Origin: Maritimibacter sp.
Lineage (GTDB): Bacteria; Pseudomonadota; Alphaproteobacteria; Rhodobacterales; Rhodobacteraceae
Assembly: GCA_017792445.1 (NCBI GenBank)
Contig: CP051232.1
Coordinates: forward strand, 2,268,001 to 2,332,000
Reading direction: 5' to 3'
Length of the DNA: 64,000 nt
Position numbers and translations under genes: made by a program. Shown piece by piece: positions 18,099 to 25,343 of this stretch; the stretch's first letter is position 1; every line of letters begins with the position of its first letter. The notes under the pieces are model-generated. The model did not search any database, was not told the origin of the DNA, and saw only the letters and a list, made by a program, of their open reading frames with translations.

Positions 18099-18791
18099 AT
18101 GCCCGACCCAGCGCTTGCCCTGACCGACGTCAGCTTTGGCTGGCCCGGCCGGGGCGGGTTCCGACTGTCCTGCCCGGCCTTTTCGCTTGCGCCAAGAGAA
18201 AGCGTGCTGCTTCTCGGCGCCAGCGGGTCGGGCAAATCCACGCTGTTGTCGCTTGTTTGCGGCATCGTCACTGCGGACAGCGGTGTCGTTTCAGTCGGGG
18301 GGACTGACCTGAAGTCGCTTAGCGCCGGGCGCCGTGACAGGTTCAGGGCCGAACAAATCGGGGTGATCTTCCAGCAGTTCAACCTGCTGCCCTACGCGCG
18401 CGTTTCCGACAACATCATGCTGCCTTTGCGGTTCGCTCCGAACCGCCGTCGGCGTGCCGGTGGCGTTGCCGAGGCAGAGCGTCTGTGCGCGGCGCTTGGG
18501 CTGCCGGATGGTGCGGCGCACCTGCCTGCCGGGCGGCTGAGCGTCGGTCAGCAGCAGCGGGTCGCGGTGGCGCGTGCGCTGATCGGGGCGCCGCCGCTGA
18601 TCGTCGCGGATGAACCCACCTCGGCCTTGGACGCGGCGACGCAGGACACGTTCCTGCGGCTGCTGTTCGACCGGACGGCAGAGGCCGGATCGTCGCTGCT
18701 GATGGTCAGCCATGACGAACGGCTGGGCGACCGGTTCGACAGGGTGATCCGGCTAGAGGATATCGTGACCACGCAAAGGGCCGCCGCATGA
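18099..18791 (+). CDS. ABC transporter ATP-binding protein (MacB/LolD-like, zinc operon)
   Basis: Cytoplasmic ATPase of 230 residues. It carries Walker A GASGSGKST, the Q-loop FQQFNLLP, the signature LSVGQQQRVAVARA and Walker B LIVADEPTSALD with the H-loop Asp-rich MVSHDE. It begins 2 nt after the DUF2796 stop and its TGA overlaps the permease start by 4 nt. LolD/MacB-like ATPases pair with FtsX-type permeases as here. By analogy with the zrg operon it probably energises zinc-related transport. Confidence 0.9.
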   Translation: MPDPALALTDVSFGWPGRGGFRLSCPAFSLAPRESVLLLGASGSGKSTLLSLVCGIVTADSGVVSVGGTDLKSLSAGRRDRFRAEQIGVIFQQFNLLPYARVSDNIMLPLRFAPNRRRRAGGVAEAERLCAALGLPDGAAHLPAGRLSVGQQQRVAVARALIGAPPLIVADEPTSALDAATQDTFLRLLFDRTAEAGSSLLMVSHDERLGDRFDRVIRLEDIVTTQRAAA

Positions 18792-20038
18792 TCCTGCGCC
18801 TTGCCATCGGTTCGCTACTGGCGCGGGCGCTGACCGTCGGGATGACGGTGCTGGCCATCGCGCTTTCGGTGGCGCTGTTTCTTGGCGTCGAAAAGGTGCG
18901 CACCGGCGCGCGGGCAAGCTTCGCCGATACGATTTCGGGCACCGACCTGATCGTTGGCGCGCGGTCCGGGTCGGTGCAACTGCTGCTGTACTCGGTGTTC
19001 CGGATCGGCAATGCGACCAACAACGTGACGTGGCAAAGCTATCAGGACATCGCGGCCCGGCCCGAGGTCGACTGGATCGTGCCGATCTCGCTGGGCGACA
19101 GTCACCGTCAGTTCCGCGTGATGGGGACGACGGACGAGTTCTTCACCCGCTACCGGTTTCGCGGCGGGCGGTCTCTGGAATTCTCCGACGGGCAGGGGCT
19201 GGGGGATCTCTACGACGCCGTGATCGGTGCGGATGTCGCGGCGACGCTTGGGTATTCGGTGGGGGATCCGATTGTCGTGGCGCACGGGCTGGCTTCGTTC
19301 ACGGAACACGACGACCAACCGTTCCGCGTGGCGGGCATCATCGGCAAGACCGGCACGCCTGTGGACCGCACGGTGATCGTCAGCATGGAGGCAATCGAGG
19401 CGATCCATGTCGACTGGCAGAGCGGCGCGCAGATCCCGGGCCAGACCACGCCGGTCGAGGTCATCCGCCAGATGAACCTGACCCCGACCGCGATCACAGC
19501 GGCCTTGGTGGGAGTCGAGTCGCGGTTGCAGATCTTCGGGCTTCAGCGCTGGATCAACGAATATCCGGAAGAACCATTGCTGGCGATCCTGCCCGGCGTC
19601 GCGTTGCAGGAACTTTGGCAGATCGTGGGGATCGCCGAGACGGCCTTGATCGGGGTGTCCGGCATGGTCGTCGTGACCGCGCTTCTGGGCATGATGGCGA
19701 TGATCTTCTCAAGCCTCAACGAGCGGCGGCGCGAGATGGCGATCTGGCGCGCGATGGGAGCGCGTCCAGCCACGATCCTTGGCCTTCTGGTGCTGGAAGC
19801 GGTGCTGATGGCGCTGGTGGGCGCCGTGCTTGGAATTGTGTTGCTGTACGGCGGTCTGGTCCTGCTGCGTCCGTGGGTCGATGCGGCCTTCGGCCTTTGG
19901 CTGCCGATCGAGACGCCGTCGCTGCGGGAAGCCGTGGTGCTGGCTTGCGTCGTCGCGGCGGCGGGACTGGCAAGCCTCTTGCCGGCGCTGCGGGCCTATC
20001 GGCTTTCGCTGGCGGATGGCATGATGGTGCGAACCTGA
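18788..20038 (+). CDS. ABC transporter permease, FtsX/MacB-like (zinc operon)
   Basis: Inner-membrane permease of 416 residues. One N-terminal helix (about 8-30) is followed by a large periplasmic domain and three C-terminal helices (about 285-310, 330-360, 375-400), the usual FtsX/MacB topology. The conserved segment SSLNERRREMAIWRAMGARP, an R-R-x-E/D-x-A-I-x-R-A-x-G-A motif of FtsX coupling regions, is clear. Coupled to the ATPase gene by an ATGA overlap. FtsX-type permeases are usually mechanotransmitters rather than simple channels, so the transport direction should not be assumed. Confidence 0.88.
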   Translation: MILRLAIGSLLARALTVGMTVLAIALSVALFLGVEKVRTGARASFADTISGTDLIVGARSGSVQLLLYSVFRIGNATNNVTWQSYQDIAARPEVDWIVPISLGDSHRQFRVMGTTDEFFTRYRFRGGRSLEFSDGQGLGDLYDAVIGADVAATLGYSVGDPIVVAHGLASFTEHDDQPFRVAGIIGKTGTPVDRTVIVSMEAIEAIHVDWQSGAQIPGQTTPVEVIRQMNLTPTAITAALVGVESRLQIFGLQRWINEYPEEPLLAILPGVALQELWQIVGIAETALIGVSGMVVVTALLGMMAMIFSSLNERRREMAIWRAMGARPATILGLLVLEAVLMALVGAVLGIVLLYGGLVLLRPWVDAAFGLWLPIETPSLREAVVLACVVAAAGLASLLPALRAYRLSLADGMMVRT

Positions 20039-20085
20039 GCGGACGCGGGATCGCCGCGCCGCTTTGACTTGAAAGGACTTCTGGG

Positions 20086-20613
20086 ATGCAAACGACTGAC
20101 CTGCGCCGGCCGGGCGTCTCGCGACGGGCGATGCTTGCGGGCCTTGCCGCCTTGGGCTGTGTGCCCGGACAGCTTCGGGCGGAAGACGTGGTCGAACTGG
20201 AATGGAAGGACCTGCTGCCCGAAGGGGATGCCACGCTTCCAGGCGAACTCAGCGGGGTCGTCCAGCATGATTCCGCGGATCTTGCCGCCCAGCAGCCTCC
20301 GGCTACGGGCGTGCGGAGCGACTGGAACGGCATGACCGTCAGGTTGTCAGGCTTCATCGTGCCGCTGGACTACGACGGCACAGGCGTGACCGTGTTCATG
20401 CTGGTGCCCTATGTCGGGGCCTGCATCCACGTGCCGCCGCCCCCCGCGAACCAGCTTGTTCTCGTGACGACGACCGACCGGCCATATGACTCCGACGGGC
20501 TGTTCGAGCCGGTGACGGTGACGGGCATGTTCGGCGCCGCTGCGACCTCGACCCAGCTGGCAGAGGTTGGCTATGCGATCTCGGCCGACAGGGTCGAGCC
20601 CTACGCCGGATAA
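20086..20613 (+). CDS. DUF3299 domain-containing periplasmic protein
   Basis: 175 residues. The N-terminus contains RRPGVSRRAMLAGLAALGC, which could be a Tat-type or lipoprotein-like signal ending at Cys23. The DUF3299 core is clear: VRLSGFIVPLDYDGTGVT, FMLVPYVGACIHVPPPP and the closing VTVTGMF. DUF3299 proteins are the usual fourth member of zrg-type zinc operons; their biochemical role is not known to me. The conserved Cys and His in GACIHVPPPP suggest metal binding. Confidence 0.85.
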   Translation: MQTTDLRRPGVSRRAMLAGLAALGCVPGQLRAEDVVELEWKDLLPEGDATLPGELSGVVQHDSADLAAQQPPATGVRSDWNGMTVRLSGFIVPLDYDGTGVTVFMLVPYVGACIHVPPPPANQLVLVTTTDRPYDSDGLFEPVTVTGMFGAAATSTQLAEVGYAISADRVEPYAG

Positions 20614-20617
20614 GAAA

Positions 20618-20639
20618 GGGCGGCCCCGAAGGACCGCCC
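20618..20639. terminator. Terminator between zinc operon and amt unit
   Basis: GGGCGG at 20618-20623 pairs with CCGCCC at 20634-20639, with two further inner G-C pairs. On the minus strand it is followed by CTTTCTT, so it is stronger for the amt transcript; it may serve both convergent units. Confidence 0.65.
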
Positions 20640-20667
20640 GATCTCCGCAAGTGTTCGTGTGCCGGTG

Positions 20668-20841
20668 TTATTTCGGCTTGTAGCTCGCGTAGGCGTGCTT
20701 GTCGTGCGACGCGGCGTAGACAATCGCCCCCACCGTGACGGCCAGCGCGCCGATCAGCGCAATCGCCATCATCGTCGGGCTGTCGGCCCAGGTGAAGATC
20801 GCCTCGGCCCCGTCCCAGCTGGTGATCGGAGAGGTGTTCAT
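20668..20841 (-). CDS. Small single-pass membrane protein downstream of amt (57 aa)
   Basis: A short gene of 57 codons begins at ATG 20841 with AAAGGAGC upstream and ends at TAA. The peptide (MNTSPITSWDGAEAIFTWAD at its start) has one hydrophobic helix at about 24-43 and a C-terminal polar tail (ASHDKHAYASYKPK). It lies 12 nt after the amt stop and before the common terminator, so it is surely co-transcribed. No family name is known to me. It is a plausible accessory subunit of the channel. Confidence 0.72.
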   Translation of the reverse strand: MNTSPITSWDGAEAIFTWADSPTMMAIALIGALAVTVGAIVYAASHDKHAYASYKPK

Positions 20842-20853
20842 GCGTTTGCTCCT

Positions 20854-22206
20854 TTACTCTGCCGGCGCTGCGCCGGGATCGATGGTGGTGACGGGGCCGG
20901 GAATGTAGCCCTCGGGGTAGGCTTCGACCGGCACCTTGACCACGTCGAGACCGATTTCCTGGATGTGATCCGGCACGCGCAGCAGGCCGAACATCTTCAG
21001 GATCAACGACGCGACATAGCCCGGGATGAAGCCCAGAAGCGCCATCGTGACCGCGCCGACGATCTGACCGATCAGCGTAACCGGCGGATAGCCTTCGCCC
21101 ACGTTCGGGTAACCTGCCGCGAAGATGCCGCAGGCGACCACGCCGATCAGGCCGCCGATGCCGTGCACCGGGAAGGCGCCGACAGCGTCGTCGATCCCCA
21201 TCTTCTCAAGACGGACAGCGACCATCGGCACGACGAAGCCGCCGAAGGTGCCCAGCAGGAACGCGACCGGCGGGTAGTAGACGTCGAGGCCAGAGGCTGC
21301 GGCGAAGATACCGATCAGTGCGCCCGACATCATCCAGAACGGATCGCGGGTTTTCATCCACGCGCCGATGATGCCGCCAGCCATCCCCATCAGGGTGTTG
21401 AAGGCGAAGGCCGAAAGGGTGGTCGGCTGACCGTAGATGTTCTGCCACTGCTCGCCGGGGATGTAGATGATACAGCCGCCGAGGAAGCCAAAGAAGCCCA
21501 CGATGATCAGCATCAGGCCGGTGATGGTGAACGGAATGTTGTGCGCCTTGATCACGTTGGCCGAGCCGTCGGCGTTGAACTTGCCGACACGCGGTCCGAG
21601 GTTGATCAGCACGCCAAGCGCGAAGAAGCCGGCGACCATGTGTACGACGCCTGCGGCGCCCACGTCATGATAGCCCCACTTCACCGTCAGCCAGCCCGTC
21701 GGGTGCCAGCCCCATGCACCGCCAAGGATCCAGACCACCGAACCCAGAAGGATCGCGAGGATCAGGAAGCCGGCGGTCTGGATGCGCTCGATCACCGCGC
21801 CCGAGAAGATCGAGGCGGTCGTGGCGGCGAACAGCGTGAAGGCTGCCCAGAAGATGCCGGTGGCGTTGTCGGCAAGGTTCGGACCCATCGACAGGTCCCA
21901 CGGCAGGCCAGCGGCGCCGTCGGCGGCCGGGATGAACCCGTTGTAGAATGCAAGATAGATGTACCAGCCGAAGAAGTAGAAGGTCGGCACCATGAACGCG
22001 AAGGCGAGGATGTTCTTGATCCCCGATGCCAGCACGTTCTTCACGCGGCTTGCCCCCATCTCGTAGGCAAGAAAACCCGCGTGGATGGTGATCATCAGCG
22101 CGGTACACCACCAATAGAAGATTTCCGAGTTGACCGTACCGGCCCAACCGGCGCCGCCCTCAAGGGCGGTCACCCGTTCGACCAGCTGGGCGAGTTCCTG
22201 TTCCAT
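20854..22206 (-). CDS. amt: Ammonium/methylammonium transporter (Amt family)
   Basis: Amt/Mep/Rh-family channel of 450 residues with eleven membrane helices. The pore twin histidines lie in YHDVGAAGVVHMVAG and FPVHGIGGLIG; the selectivity region GAVIERIQTAGF and the Amt loop FFGFLGGC are visible. Unlike E. coli AmtB it lacks a cleaved signal peptide; instead it opens with a short amphipathic heptad-like stretch (MEQELAQLVERVTALEGG). No glnK lies beside it; a 57-residue membrane protein follows. Its position in an amine-catabolic island and the promoter-region motif it shares with tmm suggest uptake of ammonium or methylammonium linked to amine use. Confidence 0.93.
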   Translation of the reverse strand: MEQELAQLVERVTALEGGAGWAGTVNSEIFYWWCTALMITIHAGFLAYEMGASRVKNVLASGIKNILAFAFMVPTFYFFGWYIYLAFYNGFIPAADGAAGLPWDLSMGPNLADNATGIFWAAFTLFAATTASIFSGAVIERIQTAGFLILAILLGSVVWILGGAWGWHPTGWLTVKWGYHDVGAAGVVHMVAGFFALGVLINLGPRVGKFNADGSANVIKAHNIPFTITGLMLIIVGFFGFLGGCIIYIPGEQWQNIYGQPTTLSAFAFNTLMGMAGGIIGAWMKTRDPFWMMSGALIGIFAAASGLDVYYPPVAFLLGTFGGFVVPMVAVRLEKMGIDDAVGAFPVHGIGGLIGVVACGIFAAGYPNVGEGYPPVTLIGQIVGAVTMALLGFIPGYVASLILKMFGLLRVPDHIQEIGLDVVKVPVEAYPEGYIPGPVTTIDPGAAPAE

Positions 22207-22261
22207 GTCTCTGACTCCCTGTCAGCACTTTGTTTGTGAAAGGGGCAGGCGCCCCTCTGGC

Positions 22262-22286
22262 CCTGAGAGTGAAGAAAGTTTCCTGT
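22262..22286 (+). promoter_or_regulatory. Putative operator copy 1 (amt side)
   Basis: CCTGAGAGTGAA is followed by GAAAGTTTCCTG. The first 12 bases are identical to the site upstream of tmm (31164), and GAAAGTTTC recurs before mgsA (46328). It lies about 55-80 nt upstream of the amt start. Confidence 0.55.
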
Positions 22287-22410
22287 CAGCCAAAATGCGC
22301 AATCACGGAATCGTGGGTTTTCGCGGGTTTTGCCCGGTTTCAGGCGAAGCAAAGGAAGCCCAGCCCGGTTTTTGAGCGAAGTACGAAACGCGGCGTGCAA
22401 TTTGTCGCCC

Positions 22411-22441
22411 TATTCTCGTGCAGAGAATAAATGTTTCCTGT
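22411..22441 (+). promoter_or_regulatory. Putative operator copy 2 (GS-like gene side)
   Basis: A perfect 7-5-7 inverted repeat TATTCTC/GAGAATA (22411-22429) runs into AATGTTTCCTGT, so an AGAG element is again followed by GTTTCCTG. It lies about 80-110 nt before the GS-like ATG. Confidence 0.5.
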
Positions 22442-22522
22442 GGGTGTTAGTTTTTCGTGGACAAGGCCGATTCCCTTGGCTCTGTCTTGAGCAACGAACA
22501 TCACAACAGGGACCACGGCCAG

Positions 22523-23992
22523 ATGGATATCGAAAGCTTCGTCGAGGAAGAGGGACGCGCAGAAAAGATCAAGGCGGTGCGCGAGAAGATCGACGCGCTG
22601 GGGATCGAGTATCTCTATCTTCAGTTCGTGTCGGTAACCGGCAAGATCATGGGCAAGGGCATCCCGGCGGACCATTGGGAGAGCGTTGCGAAGAAGGGCT
22701 TCCAGCTTGTTTACGGCTCGACCGTCAACCTGTTCACCAACCGCGCCGGCGATTACCTTGGCTACGGTCCCGAAGCGGCGGAACTGGTCGGTATCCCCGA
22801 ACCCGAGACCTTCATGCAGCTTCCGTGGGCGCCCGAGATCGGCCGGATGTTCTGCACCCTGTTCCGCAACCGTGAGGAAAAGGTCGATCCCGGCGCGTTC
22901 CTGACCGCCGACTGCCGCGGCAACCTGCGGCGGATGCACAAGGAATTCACCGAGAAGCATGGGCTTCAGCTGCGCATGGGCACCGAGCCCGAGATGATGT
23001 GGCTGAAGTACGACGAGAACGGCAAGCCGTCGGAAGGCTATTCCAAGCCCTACTGCTATCACATCCACCAGTTCGAGGCGCTGCGCCCGGTGTCGATGCA
23101 GGTGATCCGCTACGCGCGGAAAATGGGTCTCGACATGATCCAGGGCGACCACGAGGACGCACCGGGCCAGCTGGAGCTGAACTGGACCTTCGACGACGTG
23201 CTGCGCAATGCCGACCGTCTGACGACCTACCGCCAGCTTTGCGCGCAGGTGGCGCGCGAGAACGACATTTTCGCCTGTTTCATGACGAAGCCGTTCATGG
23301 GCGTGTCGGCCTCTGGCTGCCACCACAACATGTCGCTGTGGACGGCGGGCGAGGATGTGTTCCGCAAGACCGGCAACGACCCGGACAACCTGCCGGGCAT
23401 GGCCGAGAACTACATGTACGTCTCGGGCGGCGACAACACGTTCATGCCCGACACCGACGACCCGCAAATGCCGGGCAAGACCGGCCTGAAGGCCATCGGC
23501 GGCGTCGTGGCGCACCTTCAGGCGCTGACCGCAATCGGCGCGTCGACCGTGAACAGCTATCGCCGTCTTTGGGACACGGGCTTCTGGGCGCCGGTGTTCA
23601 GCGACTGGGGCTTCCAGAACCGCACCACCGGCCTTCGCGTTTCGGCTCCGGGCCGCTTCGAATACCGCTCGGTCGACTCGATGGTGAACCCGTACCTGAT
23701 GGGCTCGGCCCTGCTGGCCGCGATGGACGACGGTCTGGACAACGATCTCGACCCCGGCAAGCCCGAGGAACGGAACATCTACGAGGCGATGGCGCAGGGC
23801 AAGAAGGTCAAGAAACTGCCGATGTCGCTGGGCGAGGCGCTGGTGCATCTCGACAACGACGAGGTGGTTCAGAAAGGCCTGCCGGGCGAGATGTATCGCC
23901 TGTACCATGAGTACAAGTCGGACGAGTGGGCGCGGTTTATGTCCACCGTCACCGATTGGGACAAGGACACCTACATGGAGTGCCTGCCGTGA
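22523..23992 (+). CDS. Glutamine synthetase family protein, probable gamma-glutamylamine synthetase (not GmaS)
   Basis: Glutamine-synthetase-fold ligase of 489 residues from ATG 22523; a GTG at 22457 would add 22 residues but lacks a ribosome site. The fold's motifs are present: GTEPEMMW, GQLELNWTFDD, KPFMGVSASGCHHNMSL (ATP-binding G-x-G-x-H-x variant) and RVSAPGRFEYRSVDSMVNPYL. It is clearly different from GmaS at 49492. Its TGA overlaps the GTG start of a P450, so the two enzymes are made together. That fits a ligase that gamma-glutamylates an amine before oxidation, as in N-glutamylated routes for putrescine or isopropylamine, rather than bulk glutamine synthesis. The amine is not identified. 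Confidence 0.8.
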   Translation: MDIESFVEEEGRAEKIKAVREKIDALGIEYLYLQFVSVTGKIMGKGIPADHWESVAKKGFQLVYGSTVNLFTNRAGDYLGYGPEAAELVGIPEPETFMQLPWAPEIGRMFCTLFRNREEKVDPGAFLTADCRGNLRRMHKEFTEKHGLQLRMGTEPEMMWLKYDENGKPSEGYSKPYCYHIHQFEALRPVSMQVIRYARKMGLDMIQGDHEDAPGQLELNWTFDDVLRNADRLTTYRQLCAQVARENDIFACFMTKPFMGVSASGCHHNMSLWTAGEDVFRKTGNDPDNLPGMAENYMYVSGGDNTFMPDTDDPQMPGKTGLKAIGGVVAHLQALTAIGASTVNSYRRLWDTGFWAPVFSDWGFQNRTTGLRVSAPGRFEYRSVDSMVNPYLMGSALLAAMDDGLDNDLDPGKPEERNIYEAMAQGKKVKKLPMSLGEALVHLDNDEVVQKGLPGEMYRLYHEYKSDEWARFMSTVTDWDKDTYMECLP

Positions 23993-25185
23993 CACTTGCG
24001 CTGGAAGACGCCCCCTTCCTCGATGTGGCAAACCCCGCCTTTTCGCTCCGGTCCGAACCGGTGCGGAAGGCGCGGGATGCCTCGTGGTACGCCAAGACGC
24101 CCTATGGGCTTGCCGTGCTGCGCCACAAGGAGATGGGCGAACTGCTGACCCACAAGTCGCTGATCCAGGGCAGCCACAACTGGCCGGCGCTGAACGGCGT
24201 GCCCAGCGGGTACTTCGCGGACTGGTGGAACAGCTCGATCCTCGTGACCGAGGGCGACGATCACTGGCGGCTGCGGCGGCTGGTGAACCCGGCGTTCTCG
24301 CCCAAGGTCGTGAAGACGATGATGCCCGAGTTCGAGCGCATCGCCACCGACCTGACCGACGCGTTCATCGACAAGGGCCGTTGCGATTTCATGGCCGAGT
24401 TCGCCGACCCTTATGCGGCGCGGGTGCTGTGCCTGATCCTTGGCCTGCCCGAGACCGAGGCCGCGTTCATCCTGCGCACCTCGGCGACGATGGGTCTGGC
24501 GCTGGGGGTGAACTACAAGGCCGAGATCGACGCGATCGAGGCGGCGACGAAGGAACTTGGCGACTACATGAACGCGGTGCTGGCCGAGCGTCAGGCCAAT
24601 CCCGGCGACGACATCCTGTCGGCCATGGTGCAGGCGACCGCGGACGGCGACCGGCTGTCGGATGCCGAACTGAAGAACCTCGCGCTTATGCTGGCCTTCG
24701 CGGGTGTCGACACCACGCGCAACCAGCTTGGGCTTGGCATGTCGATGTTCATGGACCACCCGGCGCAGTGGGACGCATTGGCCGCCGATCCTTCGCTGGA
24801 CATGGCCGCGGCGACCGAGGTGATGCGGATGCGCCCGACGATCACGTGGGTGACGCGGGAAGCCATCGAAGACTTCGACTATGGCGGGATCACAGTCGCC
24901 AAGGGGACGGTGCTGCATCTTTATTCCGAAAGCGCGGGGACCGATCCCGCCGCGATGGAAGACGCATCCTTCGACATAACGGCGAAACGCGCGCGCAACT
25001 ACGGCTTCGGCGGCGGCATCCATCACTGCCTTGGCAACATCGTGGCGCGCAACGACATGGCGGTGGCCTATCGCCTGCTGTCGCAACGCCTGAAGACGCC
25101 GGTTGCGGACGGACCGGCCACGTGGCTGGCCGACAGCGGCAACACCGGCCCGGTGACCTTGCCAATCGCGTTCGACTTGCGCTGA
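23989..25185 (+). CDS. Cytochrome P450
   Basis: Soluble bacterial class I-type P450 of 398 residues, GTG start overlapping the preceding stop by 4 nt (GTGA). The I-helix oxygen motif AFAGVDTTRNQ, the E-x-x-R pair in EVMRMRP and the haem-binding loop FGGGIHHCLG (Cys347 as thiolate ligand) are all intact. No ferredoxin or ferredoxin reductase gene is adjacent, so electrons must come from elsewhere. Translational coupling to a gamma-glutamyl ligase suggests that the substrate is a gamma-glutamylated amine or that amine itself. A hairpin terminator follows about 110 nt downstream. Confidence 0.93.
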   Translation: MTLALEDAPFLDVANPAFSLRSEPVRKARDASWYAKTPYGLAVLRHKEMGELLTHKSLIQGSHNWPALNGVPSGYFADWWNSSILVTEGDDHWRLRRLVNPAFSPKVVKTMMPEFERIATDLTDAFIDKGRCDFMAEFADPYAARVLCLILGLPETEAAFILRTSATMGLALGVNYKAEIDAIEAATKELGDYMNAVLAERQANPGDDILSAMVQATADGDRLSDAELKNLALMLAFAGVDTTRNQLGLGMSMFMDHPAQWDALAADPSLDMAAATEVMRMRPTITWVTREAIEDFDYGGITVAKGTVLHLYSESAGTDPAAMEDASFDITAKRARNYGFGGGIHHCLGNIVARNDMAVAYRLLSQRLKTPVADGPATWLADSGNTGPVTLPIAFDLR

Positions 25186-25295
25186 TCCGGGGGCGGGGAC
25201 GGGAACATGCGGCTTCGGCCACCGGCCGCCGCAACCCGGCCTTGCGCACGCGGCATCTTGACCGCGGACCATGAACGGGCGACCCCACAGCTAAG

Positions 25296-25315
25296 CGGCC
25301 GGATCGTTCCGGCCG
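25296..25315 (+). terminator. Terminator after the ligase-P450 operon
   Basis: A perfect 8-bp stem CGGCCGGA/TCCGGCCG with a TCGT loop, followed by TTCCCTTTTCCC. Confidence 0.75.
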
Positions 25316-25343
25316 TTCCCTTTTCCCGTGCCCGAGTCCCCCG

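Larger units (their letters stand above)
22207..22522. promoter_or_regulatory. Divergent regulatory region between amt and the GS-like gene
   Basis: 316 nt without a gene. It has an AT-rich half near the GS-like gene and two copies of the AGAG/GTTTC-type motif (22262-22286 and 22411-22441), listed separately. No sigma-54 -24/-12 pair was recognised in front of amt. Confidence 0.7.

Noticed and set aside
22207-22522. Sigma-54 promoter for the ammonium transporter
   Set aside because: I looked for the GG-N10-GC spaced -24/-12 elements on both strands and saw no convincing pair.
22523-25185. Secondary-metabolite cluster (P450 plus exporter)
   Set aside because: There is no polyketide, peptide or terpene synthase nearby, and the ligase partner points to amine chemistry.
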